From Dyadobacter sp. CY323 (lineage in GTDB: Bacteria > Bacteroidota > Bacteroidia > Cytophagales > Spirosomataceae), in assembly GCF_021390245.1 (NCBI RefSeq), contig NZ_JAJUXH010000007.1:1-64000 (forward strand): 64,000 nt of DNA. The letters run 5' to 3'. The position numbers and the translations under genes were made by a program. Under the pieces are notes generated by a model. It was not told the DNA's origin, made no database searches, and worked only from the letters and a program-made list of their open reading frames with translations. Shown here piece after piece: positions 43,593 to 53,780 of this stretch. Within the stretch, counting starts at the first letter, position 1, and each line of letters opens with the position of its first letter.

Positions 43593-44104
43593 TGCCAACA
43601 TTCAGATCCAGCCGGATTTTCAGAAATATAGGGATTGTATTTATCGTCGTTGCCAACATCGGTTGCGACCAGATCTCTAAAAACGTAATTCGCCAAAATA
43701 TCGGTTTTTACGAAACCAGGACGATTGTTAAAGATCTGTTTACCATCACGTATGTCGAAAATCCGGGCGCATTTCTGAGCATCGGAGGAAATTTACCTCA
43801 CACGGTCAAGCTAATCGTTTTGTCCGTTATTCCTTTGATCGCCCTTATTTTCGGGATCGTTTATATCTTAATGAAAAAGAACCTGACCTGGTTGAGTGCG
43901 CTTTCGCTGAGCTTCGCGATCGGAGGCGGCATCGGTAATATTTACGATCGCATGGTACACGGTTCCGTCACCGATTTCATGCATCTCAACTTCGGCCTTT
44001 TCCAAACAGGAATATTCAACATGGCCGATGTCTCCATTATGACGGGGATGTTTATTTTTCTGGCGCAATCGTATCAGAGGCAGAGAGGGAGGATGTTGGG
44101 GTAG
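43592..44104 (+). CDS. lspA: Lipoprotein signal peptidase (signal peptidase II)
   Basis: 170 residues with four predicted transmembrane helices. Conserved blocks are present: NIGCDQISKNVIRQ, VENPGAFLSIGG and GGIGNIYDRMVHGSVTDFMHLN, containing the two catalytic Asp residues. It removes signal peptides from prolipoproteins after lipid attachment in the inner membrane. The start is coupled to the DUF1080 gene. The TAG stop (44102-44104) is the first three bases of a tandem heptamer array. Confidence 0.92.
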   Translation: MPTFRSSRIFRNIGIVFIVVANIGCDQISKNVIRQNIGFYETRTIVKDLFTITYVENPGAFLSIGGNLPHTVKLIVLSVIPLIALIFGIVYILMKKNLTWLSALSLSFAIGGGIGNIYDRMVHGSVTDFMHLNFGLFQTGIFNMADVSIMTGMFIFLAQSYQRQRGRMLG

Positions 44105-44174
44105 CTGTTAGCTGTTAGCTGTTAGCTGAAAAACAAAGTTTGGCTAACAGCTAACTGCTAAAAGCTAATAGCTT
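44102..44174. repeat. Tandem heptamer array TAGCTGT with inverted half
   Basis: Four copies of TAGCTGT/A run from 44102 to 44129, then ten other bases, then five heptamers in opposite sense (TTGGCTA, ACAGCTA, ACTGCTA, AAAGCTA, ATAGCTT; 44140-44174). The halves can pair as a long hairpin between the convergent lspA and aconitase genes. The first TAG is the lspA stop codon, and the aconitase stop begins two bases after the array. Confidence 0.88.
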
Positions 44175-44175
44175 T

Positions 44176-46443
44176 CTACACTCCCACCGATCTTCTGATA
44201 ATATTCAATGCTGAACCGGCTTTGAACCACTCGATCTGCTGATTGTTATACGTGTGGTTTACCGGGAATTCTTCGTTTGTGCCGTCGTTATGATGCAGTA
44301 CGATTGTTAATGGCTGACCTTCGGCGAAGTTTTCCAATCCTACGATATCAATGGTATCATCTTCCTGGATTTTATCGTAATCAGCCGTGTTTGCAAAAGT
44401 CAATGCAAGCATTCCCTGCTTTTTCAGGTTGGTTTCGTGGATACGGGCGAAAGACTTCGTCAGGATTGCACGAACCCCCAGGAAGCGCGGCTCCATGGCT
44501 GCATGCTCACGGGATGAACCTTCTCCATAGTTTTCGTCGCCGACTACGATCGTTCCGATTCCGTGCGCTTTATAATCACGCTGAACAGCAGGAACTTCTC
44601 CATATTGATTACTAAGCTGATTTTTAACGGTATTGGTTTTTTCATTATAGAAATTTACCGCGCCGATCAGCATGTTATTCGAAATATTATCAAGGTGCCC
44701 ACGGTATTTTAACCACGGCCCTGCCATTGAAATATGGTCGGTCGTACATTTTCCTTTTGCTTTAATGAGCAGTTTCAAACCTTTCAGATCTGTTCCTTCC
44801 CATTCAGCAAATGGAGCCAATAATTGAAGACGGTCAGAAGTTGGGCTCACCAAAACCTGAACCTGGCTTGGATCTTCGGCCGGAGCCTGGTACCCGGCAT
44901 CTTCTACCGCAAATCCGCGTGTAGGCAATTCCAGGCCACTTGGTTCGTCGAGCATTACTTCTTCACCGTCCACATTCACCAGTTTGTCAACGCGCGGGTC
45001 GAAAGTAAGACGTCCGGCGATAGCCATTGCGGTGACAATTTCGGGCGATGCTACAAATGAATGCGTGTTCGGATTACCATCGGCACGTTTCGAGAAGTTA
45101 CGGTTGAAAGAAGTGATAATGGAGTTCTTTTCTCCTTTCTCAGCCCCGTGACGTGCCCATTGTCCGATGCAAGGCCCGCAAGCGTTCGCGAGAACCACAC
45201 CGCCAATCTGAGCGAACGTATCCAGGAAACCGTCACGATCCACCGTATATCTTACCTGCTCAGAACCGGGAGTAATGGTATATTCTGAACTTACTTGCAA
45301 TTTTTTATCAACAGCTTGTTGTGCAAGAGAAGCCGCACGGCTTACATCTTCATAAGACGAGTTCGTGCAAGACCCAATCAACCCCACCGAAAGAACTTCC
45401 GGCCATCCGTTTTCTCTCACAGCCGTAGCGAATTTCGACAATGGCCACGCCAGATCCGGTGTAAAAGGACCATTAATGTGTGGTTCCAATGCAGAAAGAT
45501 CAAGCTCGATCAACTGATCAAAGTATTTTGCAGGATCAGCATAGACTTCGTCATCGGAACGGAGGTATTCCTGAACCGCATCAGCTGCATCTGCAATGTC
45601 TGCACGTTCTGTGGCCCGCAAATAGGCTGCGCTTCTTTTATCGTATGCGAAGATCGAGGTTGTAGCACCGATTTCAGCACCCATGTTACAGATGGTCGCT
45701 TTCCCGGTAGCAGAAATGCTTTCAGCACCTTCCCCAAAATATTCAACTACATATCCTGTCCCACCTTTCACAGTCAATTGACCTGCAACCCAAAGGATTA
45801 CGTCTTTCGCTGCTGTCCACCCGCTCAGTCTGCCGGTTAATTTTACACCGATTAATCTTGGCATTTTCAATTCCCACGCAAGCCCTGACATTACATCACT
45901 CGCATCCGCTCCACCGACACCAATCGCGATCATGCCCAAACCACCTGCATTTGGCGTATGAGAATCCGTTCCGATCATCATACCACCTGGAAATGCATAA
46001 TTTTCAAGAACGACCTGGTGAATGATACCTGCACCCGCTTTCCAAAAACCTAAACCATATTTGTTGGAAACGGAGGAAAGGAAATCGTATACCTCTCTAT
46101 TTTTATCGACAGCAGTGGCCAAATCCTGTACTGCACCTACTTCTGCCTGGATCAGGTGATCGCAATGTACAGTTGAAGGAACGGCAACTTGCGGGCGGCC
46201 AGCCTGCATAAATTGTAAAAGGGCCATTTGGGCAGTCGCATCCTGCATGGCAACGCGGTCGGGAGCGAAATCTACATACGACTTCCCACGTTCGTAAACC
46301 TGGGTGGGTGTACCTTCCCACAAATGAGAATATAGGATCTTCTCTGCCAAGGTCAAAGCACGCCCCTCAATTGCCCGGGCAGCTTCAACTCTATCTTGCA
46401 TGCGGGCATAAACGCCCTTGATCATGTCTAAGTCAAATGCCAT
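44176..46443 (-). CDS. acn: Aconitate hydratase (mitochondrial-type)
   Basis: 755 residues, the usual length of mitochondrial-type aconitase. 4Fe-4S cluster ligands are visible in [14 protein letters not shown] and [10 protein letters not shown]; active-site and swivel-domain text includes [26 protein letters not shown] and [17 protein letters not shown]. It interconverts citrate and isocitrate in the TCA cycle. It is directly downstream of acnB with a 56-base gap, so both aconitases are likely on one transcript. The 3' end abuts the heptamer array. Confidence 0.95.
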   Translation of the reverse strand: MAFDLDMIKGVYARMQDRVEAARAIEGRALTLAEKILYSHLWEGTPTQVYERGKSYVDFAPDRVAMQDATAQMALLQFMQAGRPQVAVPSTVHCDHLIQAEVGAVQDLATAVDKNREVYDFLSSVSNKYGLGFWKAGAGIIHQVVLENYAFPGGMMIGTDSHTPNAGGLGMIAIGVGGADASDVMSGLAWELKMPRLIGVKLTGRLSGWTAAKDVILWVAGQLTVKGGTGYVVEYFGEGAESISATGKATICNMGAEIGATTSIFAYDKRSAAYLRATERADIADAADAVQEYLRSDDEVYADPAKYFDQLIELDLSALEPHINGPFTPDLAWPLSKFATAVRENGWPEVLSVGLIGSCTNSSYEDVSRAASLAQQAVDKKLQVSSEYTITPGSEQVRYTVDRDGFLDTFAQIGGVVLANACGPCIGQWARHGAEKGEKNSIITSFNRNFSKRADGNPNTHSFVASPEIVTAMAIAGRLTFDPRVDKLVNVDGEEVMLDEPSGLELPTRGFAVEDAGYQAPAEDPSQVQVLVSPTSDRLQLLAPFAEWEGTDLKGLKLLIKAKGKCTTDHISMAGPWLKYRGHLDNISNNMLIGAVNFYNEKTNTVKNQLSNQYGEVPAVQRDYKAHGIGTIVVGDENYGEGSSREHAAMEPRFLGVRAILTKSFARIHETNLKKQGMLALTFANTADYDKIQEDDTIDIVGLENFAEGQPLTIVLHHNDGTNEEFPVNHTYNNQQIEWFKAGSALNIIRRSVGV

Positions 46444-46499
46444 ATCTTTTGTAATTAATACTTATGTACTCACAGTTATAAATAACTGTACCAAAATCA

Positions 46500-49271
46500 C
46501 TATCTGCTCAGCTGCTTAACGGGAGGCGCGAACTTGGTCAGGTCAATGCCGACCACCGCAGCTTTGTATTCATCCACATTAGGAATGCGTCCAAGGATTG
46601 CAGACAGCACCACCACCGGTGTGGATGCGAGCAATGACTCTCCCTTTTTGCGCTCTGAATCTTCCACAACTCTTCCCTGGAAAAGTCGCGTCGAGGTTGC
46701 CAGAACAGTGTCTCCTTTCGCAGCTTTTTCCTGGTTACCCATGCAAAGATTACAGCCGGGACGTTCCAGATACATCATATTTTCGTATTCCGTACGTGCC
46801 GCGACTTTCGGAGCGTTATCGTCGAATTCGAAACCAGAGTATTTCTGCAATACATCCCAGTCACCTTCTTTTTTCAGCTCTTCTATAATGTTATAGGTTG
46901 GCGCTGCCACAACCAGCGGAGCGTGGAACTCAACCTTTCCTTGCTGGTACTCCAGATTCCGGAGCATTTGAGAAACAATTTTCAAATCTCCTTTGTGAAC
47001 CATGCAGGAGCCGACAAAACCAAGATCTACCTTTTTATCCTCCCCATAATAAGAGAGCGGACGAATGGTATCGTGGGTGTACCGCTTGGAAACTTCTTTA
47101 TTGTTAACATCCGGATCGGCAATCATCGGCTCTACGATCACGTCGAGGTCAATAACAACCTCCGCGTAATACTTTGCATTGGCATCGGGGACCAGAGCTG
47201 GTTTTTCGCCTGATTTAATTTCAGCGATCCGCTTATCCGCTTTGTTGATCAATCCCTGAAGAACTTGTTTGTGGTTCTCCATTCCCTTATCGATCATGAT
47301 CTGGATCCTGTTTTTCGCAATTTCCAGTGATTCGATCAAAGTATCATCCTCAGAAATACAGATGGAAGCTTTCGCCTTCATTTCCGCAGTCCAGTCTGTA
47401 AACGTGAATGCCTGGTCGGCTGGTAGCGTTCCAAGATGAACCTCAATGATCCTCCCCTGGAATACGTTCTCTCCGCCAAACTTCTGAAGCATCTGAGCTT
47501 GTGTAGCATGCACCACATCACGGAAATCCATGTGCTCTTTCATGTCGCCTTTGAACGTTACTTTCACGGATTCAGGGATTGGCATGGATACCTCACCGGT
47601 AGCCAATGCAATCGCAACGGTTCCTGAGTCAGCACCAAAAGCAACACCTTTGGACATTCTTGTGTGAGAGTCGCCACCGATGATGATCGCCCACTCGTCA
47701 ATCGTGATATCGTTTAGTACTTTATGGATCACATCGGTCATGGAGTGATACTCCCCTTTCGGGTCACGCGCAGTGATCAGGCCGAAGTCATTCATAAACT
47801 TCATCAGTTTCGGAATGTTTGCCTGCGCTTTTTTATCCCAAACCGACGCCGTATGACAGCCTGACTGGTACGCACCGTCAACAATCGGCGAAATCGTTGT
47901 CGCAGCCATTGATTCCAGTTCCTGAGCGGTCATCAAACCTGTCGTATCCTGCGAGCCGACAATGTTAACTTCTACACGAACATCCGAACCTGCGTGTAAA
48001 ACTTTACCCGGAGTGGTACCAACCGCATTTCTGTTGAATATTTTTTCAACCGCTGTCAGACCTTGTCCCTCGTTGGAAATCTCTTTGGATGGCGCAAATA
48101 CAAGAGTAGGTTCGATGCCTAAAATCTTCGCTGCGACCGTCTGGATCTTTTTACCAAATACAATGGCGTATGATCCGCCCGCCCTGATAAATTCTTTTTT
48201 CTGTGGAGTGAGCGCCTTGGAAATGTCAATCAGTTCCCGGTCGCCATTATAAAGTTTTTTGGTTTGCGTGTTAATGGTTAAAACAGTTCCTGTAGCAACC
48301 GAGTAAACTTCTTCCAAAACAGGGTCGCCACTTTCATTGCGGACAACATTACCGTGTTCATCCACCTTTTTTACCCAGTTTTTCAGATCGATACCGATAC
48401 CGCCGGTCACGTCGACCGTAGTAAGGAAAATCGGAGAGATTCCATTCGTACCTCCAACGATCGGAGCAATATTCACGTAGGGTATATACGGGCTAGCTTG
48501 TTTACCCGTCCAAAGCGCCACGTTGTTCACGCCAGACATCCTGGATGAACCCACGCCCATTGTACCTTTCTCGGCAATCAGCATCACGTTTTTGTCAGGA
48601 TGTTCTTCCTGCAACGCTTTGATTTGCTGCTGTGCCGCAGGCGTGATCATGCATTGGCCGTGCAATTCACGGTCTGACCGGGAGTGTGCCTGGTTACCCG
48701 GGGAGAGCAAATCTGTTGAAATGTCGCCCTCGCCGGCGATAAAAGTCACGACCTTAATTTCTTCCGGTACGTCGGGGAGCTTAGTGAAGAATTCAGCCCG
48801 GGCGTAACTTTCAAGAATTTCTCTGGCGATTACATTACCACTTTTAAATGCCTCTTTCAGGCGATCTGTGTCTGCATCATAAAGGAAAACCTGCGTTTTA
48901 AGAACCTCCGCAGCCTGTTTTGCGATAAATAATTCATCACCCAGGGCAAGATCGAGCAATACGCCAATGGACGGTCCGCCTTTCATGTGAGACAGCAACT
49001 CAAAAGCAAAAGCGGGTGATATTTCTGCCACTACGGATTCTCCAAGAATAATCTCTTTTAGAAACCTGGCTTTCACGCCGGCAGCACTCGTTGTACCTGG
49101 TAAAGTATTGTAAATAAAGAATTTGAGAGAGTCTTCGCGGTACTCGTTTTCCGTATCTTTAATTTGAGCGATGATTTCACCTAACAATTCTGCGCCATCA
49201 ATCGGCTTTGGATGAAGTCCCAGGGTTTTTCTTTCTTCAATTTCTTGAATGTAATCCTTATAAATGTTCAT
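46500..49271 (-). CDS. acnB: Bifunctional aconitate hydratase B / 2-methylisocitrate dehydratase
   Basis: 923 residues, with the AcnB order: HEAT-like N-terminal domain (YKDYIQEIEERKTLGLHPKP), swivel domain placed early (GTMGVGSSRMSGVNNVALW) and the catalytic core with cluster Cys residues in GFVGSCMVHKGDL and RPGCNLCMGNQ, plus GGDSHTRMSKGVAFGADSG. It acts on citrate/isocitrate and often on 2-methylisocitrate. It is the first gene before acn on the minus strand. A 365-base intergenic region lies upstream, facing topA. Confidence 0.96.
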   Translation of the reverse strand: MNIYKDYIQEIEERKTLGLHPKPIDGAELLGEIIAQIKDTENEYREDSLKFFIYNTLPGTTSAAGVKARFLKEIILGESVVAEISPAFAFELLSHMKGGPSIGVLLDLALGDELFIAKQAAEVLKTQVFLYDADTDRLKEAFKSGNVIAREILESYARAEFFTKLPDVPEEIKVVTFIAGEGDISTDLLSPGNQAHSRSDRELHGQCMITPAAQQQIKALQEEHPDKNVMLIAEKGTMGVGSSRMSGVNNVALWTGKQASPYIPYVNIAPIVGGTNGISPIFLTTVDVTGGIGIDLKNWVKKVDEHGNVVRNESGDPVLEEVYSVATGTVLTINTQTKKLYNGDRELIDISKALTPQKKEFIRAGGSYAIVFGKKIQTVAAKILGIEPTLVFAPSKEISNEGQGLTAVEKIFNRNAVGTTPGKVLHAGSDVRVEVNIVGSQDTTGLMTAQELESMAATTISPIVDGAYQSGCHTASVWDKKAQANIPKLMKFMNDFGLITARDPKGEYHSMTDVIHKVLNDITIDEWAIIIGGDSHTRMSKGVAFGADSGTVAIALATGEVSMPIPESVKVTFKGDMKEHMDFRDVVHATQAQMLQKFGGENVFQGRIIEVHLGTLPADQAFTFTDWTAEMKAKASICISEDDTLIESLEIAKNRIQIMIDKGMENHKQVLQGLINKADKRIAEIKSGEKPALVPDANAKYYAEVVIDLDVIVEPMIADPDVNNKEVSKRYTHDTIRPLSYYGEDKKVDLGFVGSCMVHKGDLKIVSQMLRNLEYQQGKVEFHAPLVVAAPTYNIIEELKKEGDWDVLQKYSGFEFDDNAPKVAARTEYENMMYLERPGCNLCMGNQEKAAKGDTVLATSTRLFQGRVVEDSERKKGESLLASTPVVVLSAILGRIPNVDEYKAAVVGIDLTKFAPPVKQLSR

Positions 49272-49636
49272 GATTGGTTCTTTTCAATGACCTTAATCAT
49301 GTCCTGATTAAAAGCCATAGTATTTAACTGTAATTGGATTATTTATTGTTTGTAAAACGCGCGAAAATACGAATTTACCCAATATAGGAAGGGAATTGCG
49401 ACTATTTTCGATACTATTTAGCATCATTATATACTAGTGTTCTTTTAGAAAACCCTGCCCCACCCGTTTTTGTTCTCTGCATCAACATAATAAAGGAATT
49501 AATTAAAATGCGTCCGGGTTGATCTGAGAAGCTGGCCAATATTTCCCTCAGCTTTTTTTACCAATCTTACTTTTTTTTCGATTGTCCCCTATATTTGGAC
49601 ATTCAAAGTGCTACCAGATCCATTAAATCCAAAGTT
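49272..49636. other. Intergenic region between divergent acnB and topA
   Basis: 365 bases, AT-rich, with no convincing gene. TATATTTG at 49590-49597 is an exact TAnnTTTG -7 element on the plus strand and would give topA a short leader of about 30 bases; no good -33 partner is visible. Nothing else was recognised. Confidence 0.45.
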
Positions 49637-52048
49637 ATGTCAAAAAATCTGGTGATCGTAGAGTCACCGGCGAAGGCCAAAACCATTGAAAGTTATTTAG
49701 GACAGGATTTCACGGTTAAGTCAAGTTTCGGACACGTCCGCGATCTTCCCGAACATGACATGGGAGTTGATGTCGAACATGGTTTTCAGCCGTCTTATGA
49801 GATTTCTGCCGACAAAGTCAAGGTAATTTCAGAGCTCAAAAAGCTTGCAAAAGGCGCAGAAGTGTGGCTCGCAACGGATGATGACCGCGAAGGAGAAGCG
49901 ATCAGCTGGCATTTGAAAGAGGCACTGGGCCTACCGGATGATACCAAACGTATTGTATTCCGTGAGATTACGAAATCTGCATTGCAGACGGCGATCGCCA
50001 AGCCACGGACCATTGATGCGGACCTCGTTGACGCCCAGCAGGCACGCCGGATCCTCGACAGACTTGTGGGATATGAACTATCGCCGGTACTTTGGAAAAA
50101 AATCAGAATTGGTAAATCAAACCTTTCGGCCGGCCGCGTGCAGTCTGTTGCGGTTCGGATTATAGTGGAAAGAGAAAGGGAAATCGATGCATTCAAAAGT
50201 AAAAGCAGCTTTAAAGTAACTGCGCATTTCGATCTTGGAAATGGCAAAGTCTTAAATGCAGAACTGGCTAAGAACTTTGCGAATGAAGAAGATGCATTCA
50301 AATTTCTCGAAAAATGCATCGGAGCACAGTTTTCTATCAAAAATCTTGAAGTAAAACCAGCTAAAAAAACACCTGCACCGCCATTCACAACATCTACTTT
50401 ACAACAAGAAGCATCCCGGAAACTGAGCTTTTCAGTAGCTCAGACCATGACCGTCGCTCAGCGATTGTACGAGGCCGGTAAAATTTCATACATGCGTACC
50501 GACTCGACCAATTTGTCGGAAGAAGCGCTGGAAAAAGCAAGACAGCAAATTACCACGGAGTACGGTCAGGAATATTATAACAAAAGGATTTTTAAGACCA
50601 AAAACGAATCGGCGCAGGAAGCTCACGAAGCCATCCGGCCAACGGATTTCTCGACGTTAAATGGCAGCAGCGACCGGAATGAACAGCGTCTTTACGAACT
50701 GATCTGGAAACGGGCGATTGCTTCACAAATGTCCGATGCGCAGCTGGAACGTACAACCGCAACCATCGGAATATCAACTGCTTCCGAAGAGCTGGTAGCA
50801 CAAGGTGAGGTGATCAAATTTGAAGGTTTTCTTAAAGTATACCTCGAATCGAGCGACGATGAGGGTGACGAAGAACAAAAAGGAATGCTTCCGCCATTGA
50901 ACATCGGCCAGATCCTGAATCTTGCCGACATGAAAGCAACGGAACGATTCACCCGGAACCCGCCCCGTTACACGGAAGCAAGTCTTGTGAAAAAGCTGGA
51001 AGAACTGGGTATCGGCCGTCCGTCCACATACGCGCCGACGATCTCCACGATCCTTCGGCGTGAATATATCGTAAAAGAAGACCGCCAGGGATTTGAGCGT
51101 GATTTCAAAGAATTCACACTTGCCGATAATCAGATAAAAAGCAAGGTTAATAAAGAAATATACGGTTCGGAGAAAGCCAAATTGTTCCCGACCAGTACGG
51201 GGATGGTCGTTAACGACTTCCTGGTGAGCCATTTCAACGACATCATCGACTATTCTTTCACGGCGAGTGTGGAGAAAGACTTCGATAACATTGCCGACGG
51301 TCAGCTTGAATGGAGGCAGATGATCAAGAACTTTTACACGCCATTCCAGAAAAAAGTAACTGAGGCACGTGAAGAAGCGATCGACAGAAGTCTGACTTCG
51401 CGAGACCTGGGCGAAGATCCTGCGACGGGTAAAAAAGTATCGGTCCGCATCGGCAAGTATGGACCTTACGTGCAGATCGGTGACGCCGAAGACGAGGAAA
51501 AACCGAAGTTTGCCAGTCTGATGAAAGGTCAGCTGATGGAAAACATCACGCTGGAAGAGGCATTTGAACTGTTCAAACTACCGCGGGAAGTGGGTTTGTA
51601 TGAGGATAAAGAACTGATCGTCAACATCGGGAAATTCGGACCATACGTAAAACACGATGGCAAATATTTCTCGCTATTGAAAACGGATGATCCGATGGCT
51701 GTGACTGAAGATCGTCTGGTGGAGATCATTATCCAAAAACGTTTGCAGGACAGCAGCCGGACGATCAAAGAGTTTAGCGAAGACCCCGCTGCGAAGGTTT
51801 TGAATGGAAAGTACGGACCTTATATCGCATTTGGTAAAAAGAATGTGAAGATCCCGAAAGGTTCGGATCCGGCGGCATTGACTTATGAAGAAATCGTAAA
51901 GCTGGCTGCGGAAACTCCGGATAAACCGGCGGGAAGAGGCGGATTTAAAAAAGCAGCGGCGCCTAAAGTAGCAGCGGAGAAAAAGCCGGTTGCTAAAAAA
52001 GCTGCCGCTAAAAAACCTGCGGCTAAGAAGGTTGTTAAAAAAGAGTAG
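49637..52048 (+). CDS. topA: DNA topoisomerase I
   Basis: 803 residues from ATG 49637 (MSKNLVIVESPAKAKTIESY); a TTG at 49595 lies in the promoter-like element. Toprim motif TDDDREGEAI and the catalytic Tyr285 in GKISYMRTDST are present. Instead of Cys4 zinc fingers the C-terminal part carries repeated GKYGPYVQIG / GKFGPYVKHDG / GKYGPYIAFG modules and ends in a Lys/Ala-rich basic tail (KKAAAKKPAAKKVVKKE), as in many Bacteroidota. It relaxes negative supercoils. A CACGAAT-type hairpin follows. Confidence 0.96.
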   Translation: MSKNLVIVESPAKAKTIESYLGQDFTVKSSFGHVRDLPEHDMGVDVEHGFQPSYEISADKVKVISELKKLAKGAEVWLATDDDREGEAISWHLKEALGLPDDTKRIVFREITKSALQTAIAKPRTIDADLVDAQQARRILDRLVGYELSPVLWKKIRIGKSNLSAGRVQSVAVRIIVEREREIDAFKSKSSFKVTAHFDLGNGKVLNAELAKNFANEEDAFKFLEKCIGAQFSIKNLEVKPAKKTPAPPFTTSTLQQEASRKLSFSVAQTMTVAQRLYEAGKISYMRTDSTNLSEEALEKARQQITTEYGQEYYNKRIFKTKNESAQEAHEAIRPTDFSTLNGSSDRNEQRLYELIWKRAIASQMSDAQLERTTATIGISTASEELVAQGEVIKFEGFLKVYLESSDDEGDEEQKGMLPPLNIGQILNLADMKATERFTRNPPRYTEASLVKKLEELGIGRPSTYAPTISTILRREYIVKEDRQGFERDFKEFTLADNQIKSKVNKEIYGSEKAKLFPTSTGMVVNDFLVSHFNDIIDYSFTASVEKDFDNIADGQLEWRQMIKNFYTPFQKKVTEAREEAIDRSLTSRDLGEDPATGKKVSVRIGKYGPYVQIGDAEDEEKPKFASLMKGQLMENITLEEAFELFKLPREVGLYEDKELIVNIGKFGPYVKHDGKYFSLLKTDDPMAVTEDRLVEIIIQKRLQDSSRTIKEFSEDPAAKVLNGKYGPYIAFGKKNVKIPKGSDPAALTYEEIVKLAAETPDKPAGRGGFKKAAAPKVAAEKKPVAKKAAAKKPAAKKVVKKE

Positions 52049-52054
52049 ATTATT

Positions 52055-52114
52055 TGCCACGAATACACTAATTGCCCACTAATGCATTCGTGTTTCATTC
52101 GTGTATTCGTGGCA
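52055..52114. repeat. 14-bp perfect inverted repeat with ATTCGTG units
   Basis: TGCCACGAATACAC (52055-52068) and GTGTATTCGTGGCA (52101-52114) are exact inverted copies around 32 bases, and ATTCGTG recurs inside (near 52085 and 52097). A run of A follows, and T-rich text precedes on the other strand. It fits a dispersed hairpin repeat acting between topA and the sirtuin gene. Confidence 0.75.
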
Positions 52115-52132
52115 TAAAAAAACACACTTAAA

Positions 52133-52825
52133 ATGAAAAAACTCGTAATCTTATCAGGAGCAGGAATCAGCGCCGAAAGCGGCATCAGTACTTTTCGCGA
52201 CAATGGCGGGTTGTGGGATAACTTCCGCATTGAAGATGTGGCGACGCCCGAAGCATGGGTGAGAAACCAGGAATTGGTACTTGATTTTTACAATCAAAGA
52301 AGAAAACAGGCTGACAGCGTCAAACCAAATGCGGCTCATTACGCATTAGCGGAGCTTGAAAAGCAATTTGACGTTACCATCATCACGCAAAATGTAGACA
52401 ATCTGCACGAAGTGGCAGGTTCTACAAAAGTGGTGCATTTGCACGGAGAACTTTTCAAATCCAGAAGTACCAAGAATCCCGATCTGGTTTATGAAATGAC
52501 CTCCTGGGAGTTAAAAAAAGGCGATTTATGCGAGTTGGGAAGCCAGCTTCGGCCGCACATTGTCTGGTTCGGCGAAGAAGTCCCGATGATGGAAACTGCC
52601 GTGGAAATTACTGAAGAAGCAGATATTTTTGTCGTGATCGGTACGTCGCTGGCCGTGTATCCGGCAGCTGGCCTGGTACATTATGTAAAGCGTGGCAAAC
52701 CGGTTTATATTATCGATCCGGCGAAGCCTGAGATCAGCATAAAACCCAATATGACTTTCATTCAGGAAAAGGCCACAACCGGGATGGAAACATTGATTAC
52801 CAAATATTTACCTACTGAAAGCTAA
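52133..52825 (+). CDS. Sir2-family NAD-dependent deacylase, zinc-ligand-less type
   Basis: 230 residues. NAD-binding [22 protein letters not shown] and the catalytic His in VVHLHGELF are present, and FYNQRR fits the Tyr-x-x-Arg pair used by desuccinylases. The four zinc cysteines of classical sirtuins are absent: the segment reads [17 protein letters not shown] ... [19 protein letters not shown] with one Cys. Such zinc-less sirtuins are familiar in Bacteroidota. It removes acyl groups from protein lysines. Its stop overlaps the folD start (TAATG). Confidence 0.92.
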   Translation: MKKLVILSGAGISAESGISTFRDNGGLWDNFRIEDVATPEAWVRNQELVLDFYNQRRKQADSVKPNAAHYALAELEKQFDVTIITQNVDNLHEVAGSTKVVHLHGELFKSRSTKNPDLVYEMTSWELKKGDLCELGSQLRPHIVWFGEEVPMMETAVEITEEADIFVVIGTSLAVYPAAGLVHYVKRGKPVYIIDPAKPEISIKPNMTFIQEKATTGMETLITKYLPTES

Positions 52826-53706
52826 TGCAATTACTTGACGGGAAAGCCATTTCTTCCCAAATCAAATCCGAAATCAAAGAAGAAGTAGAAAAATGGATTG
52901 CCGGCGGCGGGAAAAAGCCGCATCTGGCCGCTATTCTGGTTGGGGCCGACGGCGCCAGTGAAACATATGTGGCTTCTAAGATCAGAAGCTGCGAAGAAAT
53001 AGGCTTTACCTCTACCCTTTTGCGTTTCGATCCGGATACCACGGAGGGCGAATTGCTGAATGCGGTTGAATCGCTCAATAACGATCCCGATGTGGATGGC
53101 TTTATTGTGCAGCTCCCATTGCCAAAACATATTTCGGAAAATACCGTCATGGAAGCAGTTGATCCTGCGAAAGATGTGGACGGTTTTCACCCGGTGAATG
53201 TCGGTAAAATGTGTAAAGGGCTTCCGGCTTACATTTCAGCAACACCATTCGGAATCCTTGAAATGCTGATCCGGGCGGGCATTGAAACCAGTGGCAAACA
53301 TTGCGTAGTAATTGGCCGGAGTCAGATTGTGGGGCTTCCGATGAGCATTTTAATGCAGCGAAATGAGTATCCCGGGAACTGCACAGTTACAATCACACAT
53401 AGTAAAACCACGAACCTGAAAGAAATCTGCCAGACGGCGGATATCCTCATAGTCGCGTTGGGCAAACCCGAATTCGTGAAAGCCGACTACGTGAAAGAAG
53501 GTGCCGTGGTCATCGACGTAGGCATTACCCGCGTTGTCGACGAAGCCAAAAAAAGCGGATTCTCTATCAAAGGCGATGTCGATTTCAATGACGTTGCTGC
53601 CAAAACTAGTTACATTACTCCGGTTCCCGGCGGTGTGGGGCTTATGACCATCTGCGGATTGCTCACCAATACATTTAAAGCGGCAAAAAAAGAGATTTAT
53701 AAGTAG
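52825..53706 (+). CDS. folD: Methylenetetrahydrofolate dehydrogenase/cyclohydrolase
   Basis: 293 residues. FolD motifs are present: [14 protein letters not shown] with the active-site Lys, [27 protein letters not shown], the NADP site [14 protein letters not shown] and [15 protein letters not shown]. It converts 5,10-methylene-THF to 10-formyl-THF in one-carbon metabolism. The ATG is formed by the last base of the sirtuin stop, so the genes are translationally coupled. Confidence 0.96.
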   Translation: MQLLDGKAISSQIKSEIKEEVEKWIAGGGKKPHLAAILVGADGASETYVASKIRSCEEIGFTSTLLRFDPDTTEGELLNAVESLNNDPDVDGFIVQLPLPKHISENTVMEAVDPAKDVDGFHPVNVGKMCKGLPAYISATPFGILEMLIRAGIETSGKHCVVIGRSQIVGLPMSILMQRNEYPGNCTVTITHSKTTNLKEICQTADILIVALGKPEFVKADYVKEGAVVIDVGITRVVDEAKKSGFSIKGDVDFNDVAAKTSYITPVPGGVGLMTICGLLTNTFKAAKKEIYK

Positions 53707-53780
53707 AGTAAAACTTTCTGTATTTGCTTTTTACTAAAACATTTGTCAATTAGTAAGTACTTTTACAGAAAGTCTCTACT
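53703..53780. promoter_or_regulatory. Nested inverted repeat filling the region before an XRE regulator
   Basis: AGTAGAG (53703-53709) plus ACTTTCTGTA (53713-53722) recur inverted as TACAGAAAGT (53764-53773) and CTCTACT (53774-53780), 17 pairs with a four-base bulge on the left. Inside lie TTACTAA (53731-53737) and TTAGTAA (53750-53756). The structure starts within the folD stop and ends one base before the XRE ATG at 53781. Confidence 0.75.

Noticed and set aside
45295..45840. 181-residue plus-strand ORF within the aconitase gene
   Set aside because: Antisense shadow of a highly conserved enzyme; no independent evidence.
49795..50388. 197-residue minus-strand ORF within topA
   Set aside because: Ser/Leu/Arg-rich antisense shadow of conserved topoisomerase sequence.
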